From: Sabellastarte sp. h YS-2021 | Lineage: Eukaryota > Annelida > Polychaeta > Sabellida > Sabellidae | NCBI GenBank assembly: GCA_964017235.1 | Contig: OZ024935.1 | Coordinates: 5,704,001-5,768,000 of the forward strand | Direction of reading: 5' to 3' | Length of the DNA: 64,000 nt | Shown here: in pieces, positions 37,516-49,327 of the stretch | Layout: each line of letters opens with the position of its first letter | How positions within the stretch are numbered: the first letter of the stretch is position 1 | Notes under the pieces: generated by a model | Told to the model about the DNA's origin: nothing | The model's input: only the letters and a program-made list of their open reading frames with translations | Databases searched by the model: none | Position numbers and translations under genes: made by a program

Positions 37516-37670
37516 ACAAAGGTCAAAGTTGGGGTTTTACGTCCCGTTCAACAGCCAGGGTCATATTGGGACAGGTCCTCAGAATTGCCACTTGTGGGAC
37601 TCGAACCCACAGAGGTGACAGCCTATGATTTAGATGCCAAACTTGCTAACCACTAGGCCACTGAGGACCT
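37516..37670 (-). mobile_element. Short tRNA-derived SINE, family 3, unit B
   Basis: A 155-bp element with a different tRNA-like head (TGGCCTAGTGGTTAGCA and box B GGTTCGAGTCCC) but the same tail type as the other SINEs (gttgaacgggacgtaaaacc on the minus strand). Exact 13-bp target duplication cttcaccgccaag at 37503-37515 and 37671-37683. The same insertion, at the same base, is in unit C and absent from unit A. Confidence 0.93.
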
Positions 37671-39964
37671 CTTCACCGCCAAGAATTGCCCCCCTAACTG
37701 GTTTATTTCAAACAATGCAGAAAACCCCGCCAAGTAAATCCATGCTGTGAGAAGTCATACAACCAGATGACAGCTGTGGAGAAAGGCCCTACAGCCTCTT
37801 GAGACTGTGGATAAAAGTTTTTTAAATATCACAATGAACAAACATCAACTGCTTTCAAAGTTTGGCAGCACCTTTTTATTCCCAAGTTATTATTGTTCCA
37901 GCTGCATAATTTGCACATTTATCCTTCTGTTGAGCAGAATAGCAAGTAATACTTATGACATTCACTGTATTGGTTTCAAAAGTACCACTGGCATTTGGAT
38001 TGAAAATTTCAGCCTCGGGTATTTTGAAGAGCATTTGAAATGCTCATTTCAGAAATGAACAATTGTCTTGTAAATAAACTAAGGACGATGTTGTAGGCCT
38101 TTCTCCCTCTCCTGAATGAAACAAGCCTGCATCAGTTTCCTGTGTTGACAGCTGCTTCACCTTTGAAACGCCAAGAGTTAATTTACCAAACTGTTGTCTT
38201 AGTGTACAAACTGTTCCTTTTGCTGTTTGATTATTTGTACTGTTGTGTTTTGTATCCCCAGTGCAATAAATAAATAAATAAAATTCTGAGTCTTGATGTT
38301 GTGTTTTCAATCATCAACCAAAAGGTCAACTCTTGCCTCTGTGGCTCACAAATATGAACACACTTTACAGACAGACACCCACAATAATTGGTAAAACATA
38401 TATTTGGATTTTAGCCTCTCTTTCAACACCTTTTCTTGTCGATGGGTAGTTCTATGGGCACTGCATACATGCACCACACAACTTTTAAACCATAAACCTG
38501 AGATGTCCTACTAGTTGTCATATACTTAAAAGGTTCCAAGACACAACACATTTTATTGCCCTGTACACAAATAATGATTTACACACCATATAAACTTGCC
38601 ACCTCTCAAAATTTATTTAAATCAGACATTGCCCTATTTGTCTTGTAACCACCCAGCTCATCTCACACCGGTGAACTGTCTAGGAACTCTAACACTGATC
38701 TCCTGTGAAATATCCTTGGAGCTTGTAAATTAAAAGAGGTTCTTGTTGCTTTTTTGGAGAGGCACTTGATCCCTTCAGTTTAAGGACTGAATGTCCTGTA
38801 CTGACCCGCTGTAGTCTCTAAATGATCCTGGGGCATGGTTGCTATTCTGGTCTACTGCATAGTTCCAAATTAGCCAGGGTAGTCTACCTACGTGTCAGGT
38901 TTCATTGACATAGATGAAAACCAGGGTGTGGTGACAGTGCCAGCAATGACCATTTACAAGCCAACTATTTTTAGTTGTGATATGCTTGTAGGTCACACCT
39001 GTGAGTTTCCAAGAGCAATGAAAGAATCTGTATTTTAGACTCCCCAATCCTAATTACAACAGTTTTGTAAATAGCTACTTGCATGTCTGAAATGAATTAA
39101 ATTCACTCTGTCCCCAACTACTAGCTTCTAATATCAATCAATCCGATGATCAATTCTATATGACCCGCCTCTTAAACATTGGGAGATTCTCCATCTTGAT
39201 TAACCTTTTCACTACTGACGGAGCATTGTTCCGAGGGACTGTGACTGGATGTCGTATGACCTCGTTACTTTTACATAACATTAACGGGCATTAAAAATAC
39301 AACCACACATAGGAACGGTCCTTTATTTCCATTCATTTCAAATGCCATCATGAAAACATGTCCAAAGACAACCAAGTATGTCTAACTATATGCAAATATG
39401 TGCAGGAAATTCCAGTCGGTAGTTCAAATATCAAAATGAACTGGTTGCTGATGTCTTCTGACATATCCTTTTCACTCGCACTATTTAGCAATAATTCCCT
39501 TGCCTGAGATGCATTAAATGTGGCCATTAAGCAAACCATATCACTGAAAAACAGTATGTAACACATGCAGTACATATGCCAAGAACTGACCTCATTTCAG
39601 AGAAATTGGTAAACATCTCGTTTGCATTCAATACACATTTCTGCAACCTCAAAACAAACAAATGGTCTTGCAATCTGTCCACACGAGTATCTCAAGCTGA
39701 ATTATCTAAAAGAAAGGTACTGAACAAACCTGTTCCTTTAATATAAAATTGTCAAATCCTCTTGACAAACGTGGTCCCTCGTAATGCACGTTCTTGTTCT
39801 GGTAGTCGGCAGACATGGTAGCCAAAAGGTTAAATACTAATTCTGATGAATACACCTTGTCAAAACTTTCTTGATGAATTGGCAGCAAGGCTAACTTCAG
39901 ATATGTTCCAAAAAGTCAGAGGCTAATAGTTGGCAAAAGTATTACTGTATACTCCTAATCTTAT

Positions 39965-41494
39965 GTGGCGTTCTTTAATATTTTAAGGCCAGGCCCATCA
40001 CATAGACCAGACACGCAGGATTCACAGCCAATTAGACCAGGCCAGTCCACTAGTAAAGCAGATGACATAACTCAGAAATTCAGTGATGCCAACGGCTCAG
40101 ATATTGTTTCGAAAGAGTGGTACGAGGCAGAGGAGATGATGAAGAAGCGTAAGAAGAAGAACTGTCCAGACTGTGGGAAGTCAGTGTTCAATCTTAGTAG
40201 ACACTTTCGACAGGCTCATCAACAACATTCTTTTGAGGGAAAGGGTACCTACTGTTTTGTCTGCAGGAAATCTCGCAAGTGCATGAAGTCGCACCTCAAG
40301 GTCATATACAAGATTCCAACCCAATGCGAGGATTATAAGAAACTCTATTCTTTATTTACCCGTCGGGATGTGTCGTCCGATGATCAAGATATTATTGATG
40401 GACGGGAACTGTTTTTGGATGCTTTTGAAAGACACCAGATGGGTATCCCCAGAGGCCGGCAGAGTGCCAGACAGGTGAAGCAGAATCGCAAGCAGGCCCA
40501 AGCTATCCTTGAGTTTATTGATAAACCCTTGAATACCATTTTTGAGGACATGGAAGATCTTCTGTTTGATGGTGATACAGGTTTTTTTCCTGTACAGGTC
40601 ACAAAGAACTCCTGGAAAGTGGGAACTGTTTGTTCCTACTTATTTAGCTTGAAAAGGTACTTAGACTTCCTGGTCACCAAACAAGCAGAGGTTCTGCAAG
40701 TTTCTGTACAGATAAAGGCATCGAAGATCCTCGACCGACTCATTGCTTCAACAGCCAAGGACGTTAGCACTCGTCGCCACGAGTATGCTCTGGAAACCAA
40801 GTCGAAACTCATCACTGCCACCCAGTTGCAAGATTATTTTGACAGTCTCAAGGTAAAAGAAATCAGGGCTCTGTTAAATGTAGTTAAGACTGAGGGGCCA
40901 TCTGTGCTTGCAGACAAGGGGATCACTAACTGTTGTGCATATTTGGCGGCACACACCCTGATTAGAAACAGACAAAGAACTGGTGTAATCCTGAATGCGA
41001 AGATTTCCGAATTTAGAAATGGTGATCGAAAAGACGATGAAGGGTTTGTCTTCCATGTAGCGGAACATAAGACTGCCGCCACCTATGGACCTGCCGTGAT
41101 CGTCCTCAGCAAGGATCTCTACCAAGATTACCGAATTTACATTAAAAAGATAAGACCAACACTGGATAAAGATGGCAAGGCACAGAGTCTCTTCATCAAC
41201 AACGATGGAACTGAATTGAACCGCCAAACCCTGAACAACCATCTCCGCAAGCATTTCGAAGATACTATTAATATGAAGAATGTCACTCCCACACTTTTGC
41301 GAAAGAGTCTTGTTAGTATCATGGAGAAGGCGGGCAGTACATCCGAAGACATGGAAACCATGGTGCGCCAATTCACGCACTCTTCACAAACTCAGCAAAA
41401 GTGTTATGCCATAGATCAAGGCGTAGAGAAGGCCATACGGGTAGTTAGGAAGATGGAAGAAACTACGAAAAGCTCTTGCCTCATCCTCAGATGA
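39965..41494 (+). CDS. Zinc-finger/tyrosine-recombinase fusion protein, unit B (intact catalytic frame)
   Basis: The 509-codon open frame begins at a GTG with an in-frame TAA 9 bp upstream. The true start is probably in an earlier exon joined at the acceptor ending at 39987. Residues 67-85 form a C-x2-C-x9-H-x4-H finger (NCPDCGKSVFNLSRH). Residues 97-110 hold a second Cys pair (YCFVCRK) with a His. Residues ~180-330 are helical, like the core-binding domain of tyrosine recombinases. Catalytic residues line up with that superfamily: Arg338 (RTG), Lys369 (EHKT), Arg446 (TPTLLRK), His472 (THSS) and Tyr481, nine residues after His472 as in Cre/XerD. The box II His is replaced by Thr443. The family cuts and joins DNA through a 3'-phosphotyrosine link. 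The closest animal parallels are Crypton transposons and genes derived from them. I cannot tell whether this is a transposon or a captured gene. Confidence 0.85.
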   Translation: MAFFNILRPGPSHRPDTQDSQPIRPGQSTSKADDITQKFSDANGSDIVSKEWYEAEEMMKKRKKKNCPDCGKSVFNLSRHFRQAHQQHSFEGKGTYCFVCRKSRKCMKSHLKVIYKIPTQCEDYKKLYSLFTRRDVSSDDQDIIDGRELFLDAFERHQMGIPRGRQSARQVKQNRKQAQAILEFIDKPLNTIFEDMEDLLFDGDTGFFPVQVTKNSWKVGTVCSYLFSLKRYLDFLVTKQAEVLQVSVQIKASKILDRLIASTAKDVSTRRHEYALETKSKLITATQLQDYFDSLKVKEIRALLNVVKTEGPSVLADKGITNCCAYLAAHTLIRNRQRTGVILNAKISEFRNGDRKDDEGFVFHVAEHKTAATYGPAVIVLSKDLYQDYRIYIKKIRPTLDKDGKAQSLFINNDGTELNRQTLNNHLRKHFEDTINMKNVTPTLLRKSLVSIMEKAGSTSEDMETMVRQFTHSSQTQQKCYAIDQGVEKAIRVVRKMEETTKSSCLILR

Positions 41495-43122
41495 GGAGGA
41501 TCATGAGATGCAGGAAAGAAGTCTGTCCCAGCCCATCGCCCACAAGGAAACGACGGAGGAGGACGATGAGATTTTGGAGGTGCAGGAAGAGGAGGAAGTG
41601 GAGGCTGTTCAAGTGAGCCACTCTTGCATTTTTGGGTTTACACATTTAATTGGACATGTGTGTTGACATTTGTAGCGCTTATCTTGCCTTTGTAAATCGT
41701 GACTATAAGGCGGGGCAGCACAACAAAAGATGTAAGGGTTGTTCAGCCATAAACACATTTTCACTCTTTCTTTCAATAATTCCAATAGGGGTTCATGAAG
41801 TAATGCATGACCTTTTCCATGCCAAAACCTTGGTTCAATGTATGCTGTATATCTTATGTTACATTTAAACACCACTATGTTAGATCCAAGTAATTGCATG
41901 CCACGAAGAAATCCAATGAAATTTTGTCCACCCCGAAAATCCTCCTTTTCTTTGGAAATGAATTGAATCTTCAGGCTTGTCTTGTAGGGAATTAATAAAG
42001 AAAGTTATCTACAACATGTGTTGGCAACATTTTACTTTTATCCCACCAGATTGACAGTGACAGCTCTGATGAACCGATCTCCAGACCACCTCTGAGGGTG
42101 AAGATGGAGTTTAAACGTGACACGCCAGCGCCTCTGATTTCCACCGAAAGGACCAGCACACCCATCCAACCTCCAGAGATGTCCAAGTCGCCTGAGGCCA
42201 GCATCATTACCCCAGGGGCAGCCTCGACCAGTACCTCCCAGAAGGGCAAGAAGGTAAGAGTTAAATGTTATTTACCTCCAGTTTCCCGACAGAGAATGGC
42301 AAGTTATGGTAAGGAAACTTATGTTTGTATAATTGTCTCTTGCTAAAATATTCCTGGATGTCAGCTTGATGTGACTAATTTCACAATTGATTTGATTTCT
42401 TGCAGGTTTTAGACCAAGAGGAAGTGATACAATGGATCGTAATGTATTTGTGACAGCAAGGCACTTTTTCTTTCAGATGCAGTACACCACTTCTTTGTGC
42501 TGGTTTCTTCCTCCAAAGAACTGAGCCTTACAAAACATACAAGGCACGATGTAAACATGGCGTCAATGACTAATTATATCCAAATCTTTGCAGGTCAAGT
42601 CCAGTAGCTCTGTCCAAGCCATTGTACATGATAGCCACACCAAGAAGAAACAACGTCTTGGAAGCAGTGACAAACAGTGGAAGCAAATTGCTGAAGTTCT
42701 GGAGCGGGTGAGTAAATTGTATTTTAGGAATTATTATTTCACCTTCCTAATGTCTCCCTACCAGATGTCGGCCAGTTACTGCTGTTGGCAAGAATTATCT
42801 CTACCTTTTTAAAAGTCCCTCATCTGTGATGTATTTTAAGTTCTAGAATGGTGATGAGTTGTATTTTTCTGCAGTTAAATTGTACTTGGATGAATAGCTT
42901 TATAATCTTGTATTAGCTTTTACCATGTAAAAATCTTGTTGAAATCTAAATACCAACTGTTTGAGTGACAGCTCCTCTTAAAAGCATTTCACATAATTTT
43001 GTGGGTATATCTTTTTCAGTGCTCCCTGCAGAAGAAGTTCCATGAGATCGTCTCCGACTCTCAGAGCGACGAACCTTCCTTCTCCTCCACTGATTCAGAT
43101 GAACTGCCCAACCCAAAATTGG
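41472..43122 (+). CDS. Acidic tail and exons 2-4 of the recombinase gene, unit B
   Basis: From 41472 the +1 frame gives 47 acidic codons (ALASSSDEEDHE to EEEEVEAVQ) up to a donor GTGAGC at 41613. Exon 2 is 42050-42253, exon 3 is 42594-42707, and exon 4 runs from 43020 to the junction at 43122. All introns are phase 0 with good GT/AG borders. The tail frame is offset by one base from the catalytic frame, which reads into TGA at 41492-41494. Exon 4 is truncated by unit C, so even a read-through protein would end in unit C sequence. Confidence 0.6.
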
Positions 43123-44790
43123 GTTTAACTCCTGTGGGCATATTGATGTGATGAATTGACCCACGTCTCATATACTGTGTTTTTACCATGGAAATGACTG
43201 ATATATGGGTCGTTTGATGTGATATTTGGCGTAAAAATCGCCTAAAGTGACCAAAGACATGTGTCTAGACTCCTACGAGGAGCCTCGGTCAAGTAGAACG
43301 GAGATTTTCAAAAATCAATATTTTGGCACACTTGACCAGTATATGGTGGGCGTAGAGTTATATCTTTAACTGGCATCGTTGGGGCGGTCCAGCAGTAATT
43401 CACCCTTGCGCTAACTCACCGTAGTGTTATATAAATTTTTCATCATTTTTTCATTTCTGCTCAACGTATCGCTGATAAAAGTCTGCAAATGCAAATTAAA
43501 AACTTGTCATGGTACTTTAATAACCTGTTATTGATACTCAGATAGCCAATGACCTATCCCTAGTTCATAGATACATTGGGACATTGGGTGACATGGGCAG
43601 ATTTACGCTTAGTTCACCCAGTGCCAATAACTGCTGGCGCTGTACCATACGGGAAAGAACCATAAAGTGCATTTTTTGTTTACTCCTGGATATCTTTATA
43701 CATATAGACGAAAGATATAAATATTTACAAACATCATTGTATATTCTAGTAGTAATGTACTAATGTAATAAGAACAAACTATTCTAATAACAATAATAAC
43801 ATGAAGAGACATTAGATATAGAAAGCCTATGTAAACAACAAATGGTAACTTTTATATTTCCCTAGCTAAACTGCAGAATCCTCCCCGCAGAAGTAGCTAA
43901 ATGATTTCACAATGCTTTGGCAGAATGTTTCACAACATTATTCCATGTTAAATTGATCCTACAGACTTGTGTATTTCATGCACACGTGCACACTCTACCT
44001 CCATCGGGTGGATGTTGCAGTTGCTTTCATGGGGGTGATCACTGAGACAAGACCCAGAGACAATTGAACTATTTAAGAGCATCTATGTTAAATGTGGCAA
44101 CACCAAGTAAAATACTGTCAATGCAAACAACAAAACCTCACAAATTGCATACACACTTGAACTTTTTACATTTACATGCAATCTGGCACACATGTGACTC
44201 ACTACATATTCATACTAAACATGACCTACACCTGAACATATAAACTGAAAGAGAACATGTATGAAATATACAGCAATCCTACAGGAAAATAAACCATTCA
44301 ATATGCACAGTTAAACCCAATAAATTCTCTCGCATGAAGTTAATCACACACACAGGTATCACCTATAAATTGCACCACTAACCTCATTCTATCACTGGTA
44401 AAGTGAAACACACAAGGGAGCCACCCACATATGTGTAAAGTCCAACAAAATCACCACCATCTACTGGTCACAGGGAACTATCTTTCCCCAGATATCACTT
44501 TCATAATTTTCAATCTTGGGAAAACATAATGGGTAATTTGTCTACCAACATCCCTTTCACTGATCCTAAAATAAATTACCCAAGATTTTCAAGGATAATA
44601 CATATTTCCTGGATGTGTGAAATACATCGCGTTACAAAAATAGCAATTACTTGGTGTTTCCTTTTTTGTTAAAACAACCCTGCATCTTTTTTTGTGTTGT
44701 CAGTAATTTATGTTGCGTGGTGGCATATAGGGATTGGTTTGTCGCTGTGTTAAGTATGCACTCTTGGTACTTTTGAACTTCACCGCCAAG

Positions 44791-44945
44791 ACAAAGGTCA
44801 AAGTTGGGGTTTTACGTCCCGTTCAACAGCCAGGGTCATATTGGGACAGGTCCTCAGAATTGCCACTTGTGGGACTCGAACCCACAGAGGTGACAGCCTA
44901 TGATTTAGATGCCAAACTTGCTAACCACTAGGCCACTGAGGACCT
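44791..44945 (-). mobile_element. Short tRNA-derived SINE, family 3, unit C
   Basis: Same insertion as 37516-37670, with identical 13-bp target duplication cttcaccgccaag at 44778-44790 and 44946-44958. It was inherited by duplication from the B/C ancestor. Confidence 0.93.
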
Positions 44946-47241
44946 CTTCACCGCCAAGAATTGCCCCCCTAACTGGTTTATTTCAAACAATGCAGAAAAC
45001 CCCGCCAAGTAAATCCATGCTGTGAGAAGTCATACAACCAGATGACAGCTGTGGAGAAAGGCCCTACAGCCTCTTGAGACTGTGGATAAAAGTTTTTTAA
45101 ATATCACAATGAACAAACATCAACTGCTTTCAAAGTTTGGCAGCACCTTTTTATTCCCAAGTTATTATTGTTCCAGCTGCATAATTTGCACATTTATCCT
45201 TCTGTTGAGCAGAATAGCAAGTAATACTTATGACATTCACTGTATTGGTTTCAAAAGTACCACTGGCATTTGGATTGAAAATTTCAGCCTCGGGTATTTT
45301 GAAGAGCATTTGAAATGCTCATTTCAGAAATGAACAATTGTCTTGTAAATAAACTAAGGACGATGTTGTAGGCCTTTCTCCCTCTCCTGAATGAAACAAG
45401 CCTGCATCAGTTTCCTGTGTTCACAGCTGCTTCATCTTTGAAATGCCAAGAGTTAATTTACCAAACTGTTGTCTTAGTGTACAAACTGTTCCTTTTGCTG
45501 TTTGATTATTTGTACTGTTGTGTTTTGTATCCCCAGTGCAATAAATAAATAAATAAAATTCTGAGTCTTGATGTTGTGTTTTCAATCATCAACCAAAAGG
45601 TCAACTCTTGCCTCTGTGGCTCACAAATATGAACACACTTTACAGACAGACACCCACAATAATTGGTAAAACATATATTTGGATTTTAGCCTCTCTTTCA
45701 ACACTTTTTCTTGTTGATGGGTAGTTCTATGGGCACTGCATACATGCACCACACAACTTTTAAACCATAAACCTGAGATGTCCTACTAGTTGTCATATAC
45801 TTAAAAGGTTCCAAGACACAACACATTTTATTGCCCTGTACACAAATAATGATTTACACACCATATAAACTTGCCACCTCTCAAAATTTATTTAAATCAG
45901 ACATTGCCCTATTTGTCTTGTAACCACCCAGCTCATCTCACACCGGTGAACTGTCTAGGAACTCTAACACTGATCTCCTGTGAAATATCCTTGGAGCTTG
46001 TAAATTAAAAGAGGTTCTTGTTGCTTTTTTGGAGAGGCACTTGATCCCTTCAGTTTAAGGACTGAATGTCCTGTACTGACCCGCTGTAGTCTCTAAATGA
46101 TCCTGGGGCATGGTTGCTATTCTGGTCTACTGCATAGTTCCAAATTAGCCAGGGTAGTCTACCTACATGTCAGGTTTCATTGACATAGATGAAAATCAGG
46201 GTGTGGTGACAGTGCCGGCAATGACCATTTACAAGCCAACTATTTTTAGTTGTCATATGCTTGTAGGTCACGCCTGTGAGTTTCCAAGAGCAATGAAAGA
46301 ATCTGTATTTTAGACTCCCCAATCCTAATTACAACAGTTTTGTAAATAGCTACTTGCATGTCTGAAATGAATTAAATTCACTCTGTCCCCAACTACTAGC
46401 TTCTAATATCAATCAATCCGATGATCAATTCTATATGACCCGCCTCTTAAACATTGGGAGATTCTCCATCTTGATTAACCTTTTCACTACTGACGGAGCA
46501 TTGTTCCGAGGGACTGTGACTGGATGTCGTATGACCTCGTTACTTTTACATAACATTAACGGGCATTAAAAATACAACCAAACATAGGAACGGTCCTTTA
46601 TTTCTATTCATTTCAAATGCCATCATGAAAACATGTCCAAAGACAACCAAGTATGTCTAACTATATGCAAATATGTGCAGGAAATTCCAGTCGGTAGTTC
46701 AAATATCAAAATGAACTGGTTGCTGATGTCTTCTGACATACCCTTTTCACTCGCACTATTTAGCAATAATTCCCTTGCCTGAGATGCATTAAATGTGGCC
46801 ATTAAGCAAACCATATCACTGAAAAACAGTATGTAACACATGCAGTACATATGCCAAGAACTGACCTCATTTCAGAGAAATTGGTAAACATCTCGTTTGC
46901 ATTCAATACACATTTCTGCAACCTCAAAACAAACAAATGGTCTTGCAATCTGTCCACACGAGTATCTCAAGCTGAATTATCTAAAAGAAAGGTACTGAAC
47001 AAACCTGTTCCTTTAATATAAAATTGTCAAATCCTCTCGACAAACGTGGTCCCTCATAATGCACGTTCTTGTCGACTGGTAGTCGGCAGACATGGTAGCC
47101 AAAGGGTTAAATACTAATTCTGATGAATACACCTTGTCAAAACTTTCTTGATGAATTGGCAGCAAGGCTAACTTCAGATATGTCCCAAAAAGTCAGAGGC
47201 TAATAGTTGGCAAAAGTATTACTGTATACTCCTAATCTTAT

Positions 47242-48890
47242 GTGGCGTTCTTTAATATTTTAAGGCCAGGCCCATCACATAGACCAGACACGCAGGATTC
47301 ACAGCCAATTAGCCCAGGCCAGTCCACTAGTAAAGCAGATGACATAACTCAGAAATTCAGTGATGTCAACGGCTCAGATATTGTTTCGAAAGAGTGGTAC
47401 GAGGCAGAGGAGATGATGAAGAAGCGTAAGAAGAAGAACTGTCCAGACTGTGAGAAGTCAGTGTTCAATCTTAGTAGACACTTTCGACAGGCTCATCAAC
47501 AACATTCTTTTGAGGGAAAGGGTACCTACTGTTTTGTCTGCAGGAAATCTCGCAAGTGCATGAAGTCGCACCTCAAGGTCATATACAAGATTCCAACCCA
47601 ATGCGAGGATTATAAGAAACTCTATTCTATATTTACCCGTCGGGATGTGTCCTCCGATGATCAAGATATTATTGATGGACGGGAACTGTTTTTGGATGCT
47701 TTCGAAAGACACCAGATGGGTATCCCCGGAGGCCGGCAGAGTGCCAGACAGGTGAAGCAGAATCGCAAGCAGGCCCAAGCTATCCTTGAGTTTATTGATA
47801 AACCCTTGAATACCATTTTTGAGGACATGGAGGATCTTCTGTTTGATGGTGATACAGGTTTTTTTCCTGTACAGGTCACAAAGAACTCCTGGAAAGTGGG
47901 AACTGTTCGTTCCTACTTATTTAGCTTGAAAAGGTACTTAGACTTCCTGGTCACCAAACAAGCAGAGGTTCTGCAAGTTTCTGTACAGATAAAGGCATCG
48001 AAGATCCTCGACCGACTCATTGCTTCAACAGCCAAGGACGTTAGCACTCGTCGCCACGAGCATGCTCTGGAAACCAAGTCGAAACTCATCACTGCCACCC
48101 AGTTGCAAGATTATTTTGACAGTCTCAAGGTAAAAGAAATCAGGGCTCTGTTAAATGTAGTTAAGACTGAGGGGCCATCTGTGCTTGCAGACAAGGGGAT
48201 CACTAACTGTTGTGCATATTTGGCGGCACACACCCTGATTAGAAATAAAGAACTGGTGTAATCCTGAATGCGAAGATTTCCGAATTTAGAAATGGTGATC
48301 GAAAAGACGATGAAGGGTTTGTCTTCCATGTAGCTGAACATAAGACTGCCGCCACCTATGGACCTGCCGTGATTGTCCTCAGCAAGGATCTCTACCAAGA
48401 TTACCGAATTTACATTAAAAAGATAAGACCAACACTGGATAAAGATGGCCAGGCACAGAGTCTCTTCATCAACAACGATGGAACTGAATTGAACCGCCAA
48501 ACCCTGAACAACCCTCTCCGCAAGCATTTTGAAGATATTATTAATATGAAGAAGTCACTCCCACACTTTTGCGAAAGAGTCTTGTTAGTATCATGGAGAA
48601 GGCGGGCAGTACATCCGAAGACATGGAAACCATGGTGCGCCAATTCACGCACTCTTCACAAACTCAGCAAAAGTGTTATGCCATAGATCGAGGCGTAGAG
48701 AAGGCCATACGGGTAGTTAGGAAGATGGAAGAAACTACGAAAAGCTCTTGCCTCATCCTCAGATGAGGAGGATCATGAGACGCAGGAAAGAAGTCTGTCC
48801 CAGCCCATCGCCCACAAGGAAACGACGGAGGAGGAGGAGGATGACGAGATTTTGGAGGTGCAGGAAGAGGAGGAAGTGGAGGCTGTTCAA
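47242..48890 (+). pseudogene. Zinc-finger/tyrosine-recombinase gene, unit C, broken twice
   Basis: The zinc-finger and core-binding regions are open from 47242 to a stop at 48261. A 4-bp deletion near 48246 (agaaataaag where A and B read agaaacagacaaag) shifts the frame right at the box I Arg. A second 1-bp loss near 48553 (gaagaagtcac versus gaagaatgtcac) shifts it again before box II. The Tyr-containing segment (QTQQKCYAID) persists in another frame to 48766. A finger residue also changes (CEKSVF for CGKSVF). The acidic exon part runs in its own frame to the donor after 48890 and has two extra Glu codons compared with A and B. This copy cannot make a catalytic protein. Confidence 0.85.
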
Positions 48891-49327
48891 GTGAGCCACT
48901 CTTGCATTTTTGGGTTTACACATTTAATTGGACATGTGTGTTGACATTTGTAGCGCTTATCTTGCCTTTGTAAATCGTGACTATAAGGCGGGGCAGCACA
49001 ACAAAAGATGTAAGGGTTGTTCAGCCATAAACACATTTTCACTCTTTCTTTCAATAATTCCAATAGGGGTTCATGAAGTAATGCATGACCTTTTCCATGC
49101 CAAAACCTTGGTTCAATGTATGCTGTATATCTTGTGTTACATTTAAACACCACTATGTTAGATCCAAGTAACTGCATGCCACGAAGAAATCCAATGAAAT
49201 TTTGTCCACCCCGAAAATCCTCCTTTTCTTTGGAAATGAATTGAATCTTCAGGCTTGTCTTGTAGGGAATTAATAAAGAAAGTTATCTACAACATGTGTT
49301 GGCAACATTTCACTTTTATCCCACCAG

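Larger units (their letters stand above)
35599..43122 (+). repeat. Tandem unit B (7524 bp, with two SINE insertions)
   Basis: Second unit. Removing the SINEs and one copy of each target duplication (249 and 168 bp) leaves about 7107 bp, matching A and C. It ends within exon 4, 26 bp further into that exon than unit A does (after cccaacccaaaatt), so the A/B and B/C junctions are not identical. Confidence 0.95.
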
